Positions 6,014 to 6,948 of a DNA stretch of 6,948 bases are shown here, piece after piece. Every line of letters starts with the position of its first letter. Position 1 is the stretch's first letter. Under the pieces are notes generated by a model. That model searched no databases. It had not been told where the DNA came from and saw only the letters and a list, made by a program, of their open reading frames with translations. The translations under genes and the position numbers were made by a program. Origin of the DNA: an uncultured Hyphomicrobiales bacterium (GTDB lineage Bacteria; Pseudomonadota; Alphaproteobacteria; Rhizobiales; Aestuariivirgaceae); NCBI GenBank assembly GCA_903930095.1, contig CAIYXE010000408.1:1-6948 (forward strand), read 5' to 3'.

Positions 6014-6045
6014 TTGACGCTTCACGGCGTTTCCCCGATGAAGCG
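6014..6045 (+). promoter_or_regulatory. Inverted repeat and candidate promoter upstream of the flavin oxidoreductase
   Basis: CGCTTCA at 6018-6024 and TGAAGCG at 6039-6045 form a perfect 7-bp inverted repeat separated by 14 bases, so the arm centres are 21 bases apart, two turns of DNA. A candidate promoter interleaves with it: TTGACG at 6014-6019 (five of six -35 bases) and, 17 bases on, GATGAA at 6037-6042 (three of six -10 bases). The arrangement fits an operator covering the promoter. The repeat could instead fold as a weak 3'-end hairpin for the ArsR-type gene, although no U-tract follows. Confidence 0.35.
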
Positions 6046-6074
6046 GCCTCCTGCGCCAACCGCCGAGGCCTTCC

Positions 6075-6948
6075 ATGTCCAAAGATCCGCTGCTGCAGCC
6101 TTATCAGTTGAAGCACCTCACGCTGCGCAACCGGATCATGACGACGAGTCATGAGCCGGCCTACCCTGAAGACGGCATGCCGAAGGACCGCTACCGCCTC
6201 TATCACCTGGAGCGGGCAAAGGCTGGCGTTGCACTCACCATGACGGCGGGCTCCGCCGCCGTCTCGCGTGACAGTCCACCCGTGTTCAACAACATCCTCG
6301 CCTACAGGGATGAGGTGGTGGGCTGGATGAAACAGCTGGCCGATGACTGCCATGAGGCGGGCGCCGCGGTGATGATCCAGCTCACCCATCTCGGCCGCCG
6401 CACGCGCTGGGACAAGGGCGACTGGCTGCCCGTCGTCGGCGCAGGCCCCGCGCGTGAGCCCGCCCACCGCGCCTTCCCCAAGATCATCGAAGACTGGGAC
6501 ATCGCCCGCATCATCGAGGACTATGCCGATGCCGCCGAGCGCATGAAGGACGCAGGCCTCGATGGGGTGGAATTCGAGTGCTACGGCCATCTGATGGACC
6601 AGTTCATGAGCCCGCTCACCAACGCGCTGGCCCATCCCTATGGCGGCAGCCTCGAGAACCGCATGCGCTTTGCGATGGACGTGCTGGAGGCCTGCCGCAA
6701 GCGCGTCGGGCCCCGCTTCCTGCTTGGCGTGCGTTACACGGCGGATGAGGACGAGAAGGGCGGCATCACCGTCGAAGACGGCGTCGCCATGGCCCGCCGC
6801 TTCAAGGCCTCGGGGCTCGTCGACTTCCTCAACATCATCAAGGGCCGCATCCATACCGACGCGGCGCTCACCGGCGTCATCCCCGTTCAGGGCATGCGCT
6901 CTGCCCCGCATCTCGATTTCGCGGGGCATATCCGCACGCAAGTTGGCA
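6075..6948 (+). CDS. Old Yellow Enzyme-type NADH:flavin oxidoreductase, N-methylproline demethylase-like (partial, 3' end cut)
   Basis: The frame is open from the ATG at 6075 to the window edge, giving 291 residues with no stop. GAGG at 6065-6068, six bases upstream, supports the start. The protein begins with the FMN-binding TIM barrel of the OYE/trimethylamine-dehydrogenase family: LQPYQLKHLTLRNRI (7-21), MIQLTHLGRR (100-109), MDQFMSP (174-180) with the family signature GGSLENR (190-196). Long members add a 4Fe-4S site and an FAD/NAD(P) domain to reach about 650-700 residues; that half would lie beyond the window. From memory, the start (DPLLQPYQLKHLTLRNR, then TSHEPAYPEDGMPKDRY) closely resembles alphaproteobacterial N-methylproline demethylases of stachydrine breakdown; dimethylglycine demethylase DgcA and 2,4-dienoyl-CoA reductases are relatives. 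The substrate call is tentative. It lies 77 bases after the ArsR-type gene in the same direction. Confidence 0.87.
   Translation, partial: MSKDPLLQPYQLKHLTLRNRIMTTSHEPAYPEDGMPKDRYRLYHLERAKAGVALTMTAGSAAVSRDSPPVFNNILAYRDEVVGWMKQLADDCHEAGAAVMIQLTHLGRRTRWDKGDWLPVVGAGPAREPAHRAFPKIIEDWDIARIIEDYADAAERMKDAGLDGVEFECYGHLMDQFMSPLTNALAHPYGGSLENRMRFAMDVLEACRKRVGPRFLLGVRYTADEDEKGGITVEDGVAMARRFKASGLVDFLNIIKGRIHTDAALTGVIPVQGMRSAPHLDFAGHIRTQVG

Noticed and set aside
5901..6941. A 346-residue open frame on the minus strand
   Set aside because: It lies opposite the flavin oxidoreductase, whose plus-strand frame has clear OYE motifs. The antisense protein has no recognisable domain, and long antisense frames are expected at this GC content.
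26..6948. A shared betaine-catabolism role for the racemase-like enzyme and the demethylase-like oxidoreductase
   Set aside because: The known hydroxyproline-betaine epimerase of the enolase superfamily lacks the mandelate-racemase His/Asp dyad as I recall it. The two genes are also 5 kb apart with four unrelated genes between them.
1..6948. tRNA or rRNA genes, CRISPR arrays, insertion sequences, att sites
   Set aside because: No spaced direct repeats, transposase-like frames or cloverleaf-like sequences were seen. The gaps between genes are all under 120 bases and accounted for.

Overview
The window is GC-rich DNA densely packed with genes in the style of a free-living alphaproteobacterium. 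The protein families point the same way: a SqrR/BigR-type ArsR regulator, an N-methylproline-demethylase-like flavoenzyme and an SbcD-like protein starting with HTADWQIGKPF. The taxonomic assignment is inference from family resemblance and base composition. Nothing in the window marks a phage, plasmid or insertion sequence.

Layout. (1) 26-1135 (+): a complete mandelate-racemase-subgroup enolase-superfamily enzyme. (2) 1181-1603 (-): a YccF-type small inner-membrane protein, convergent with gene 1. A strong GC hairpin (1146-1169) fills the 45-base gap between them. (3) 1720-2847 (+): an SbcD/YhaO-like metallophosphoesterase, divergent from yccF. (4) 2844-5534 (+): an SbcC/YhaN-like coiled-coil ATPase whose start codon overlaps the stop of gene 3 (ATGA). 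(5) 5641-5997 (+): an ArsR/SmtB-family repressor carrying the cysteine pair of persulfide sensors. (6) 6075 to the window end (+): the first 291 residues of an Old Yellow Enzyme-type flavin oxidoreductase, cut by the window edge. No gap between genes exceeds 120 bases. No tRNA, rRNA, CRISPR or mobile element was seen.

How the genes relate. Genes 3 and 4 form one unit: a nuclease and an SMC/Rad50-like ATPase, expected to act together on DNA ends or structured DNA. Two departures from classical SbcCD stand out. The nuclease has substitutions in phosphoesterase motifs I and V. The ATPase has no CxxC zinc hook and instead carries a short cysteine-free, probably beta-rich segment in the exact middle of the chain. 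Genes 5 and 6 are co-directional but separated by a 77-base gap with its own inverted repeat and candidate promoter, so regulation of gene 6 by gene 5 is possible but unproven. Genes 1 and 6 look like catabolic enzymes; no link between them is visible.

I do not see a clearly new system. The points most worth following up are the hookless ATPase with its variant nuclease, a possible leaderless start of that operon, and the thiol-sensing repressor beside an oxidoreductase with no obvious sulfur gene in view.
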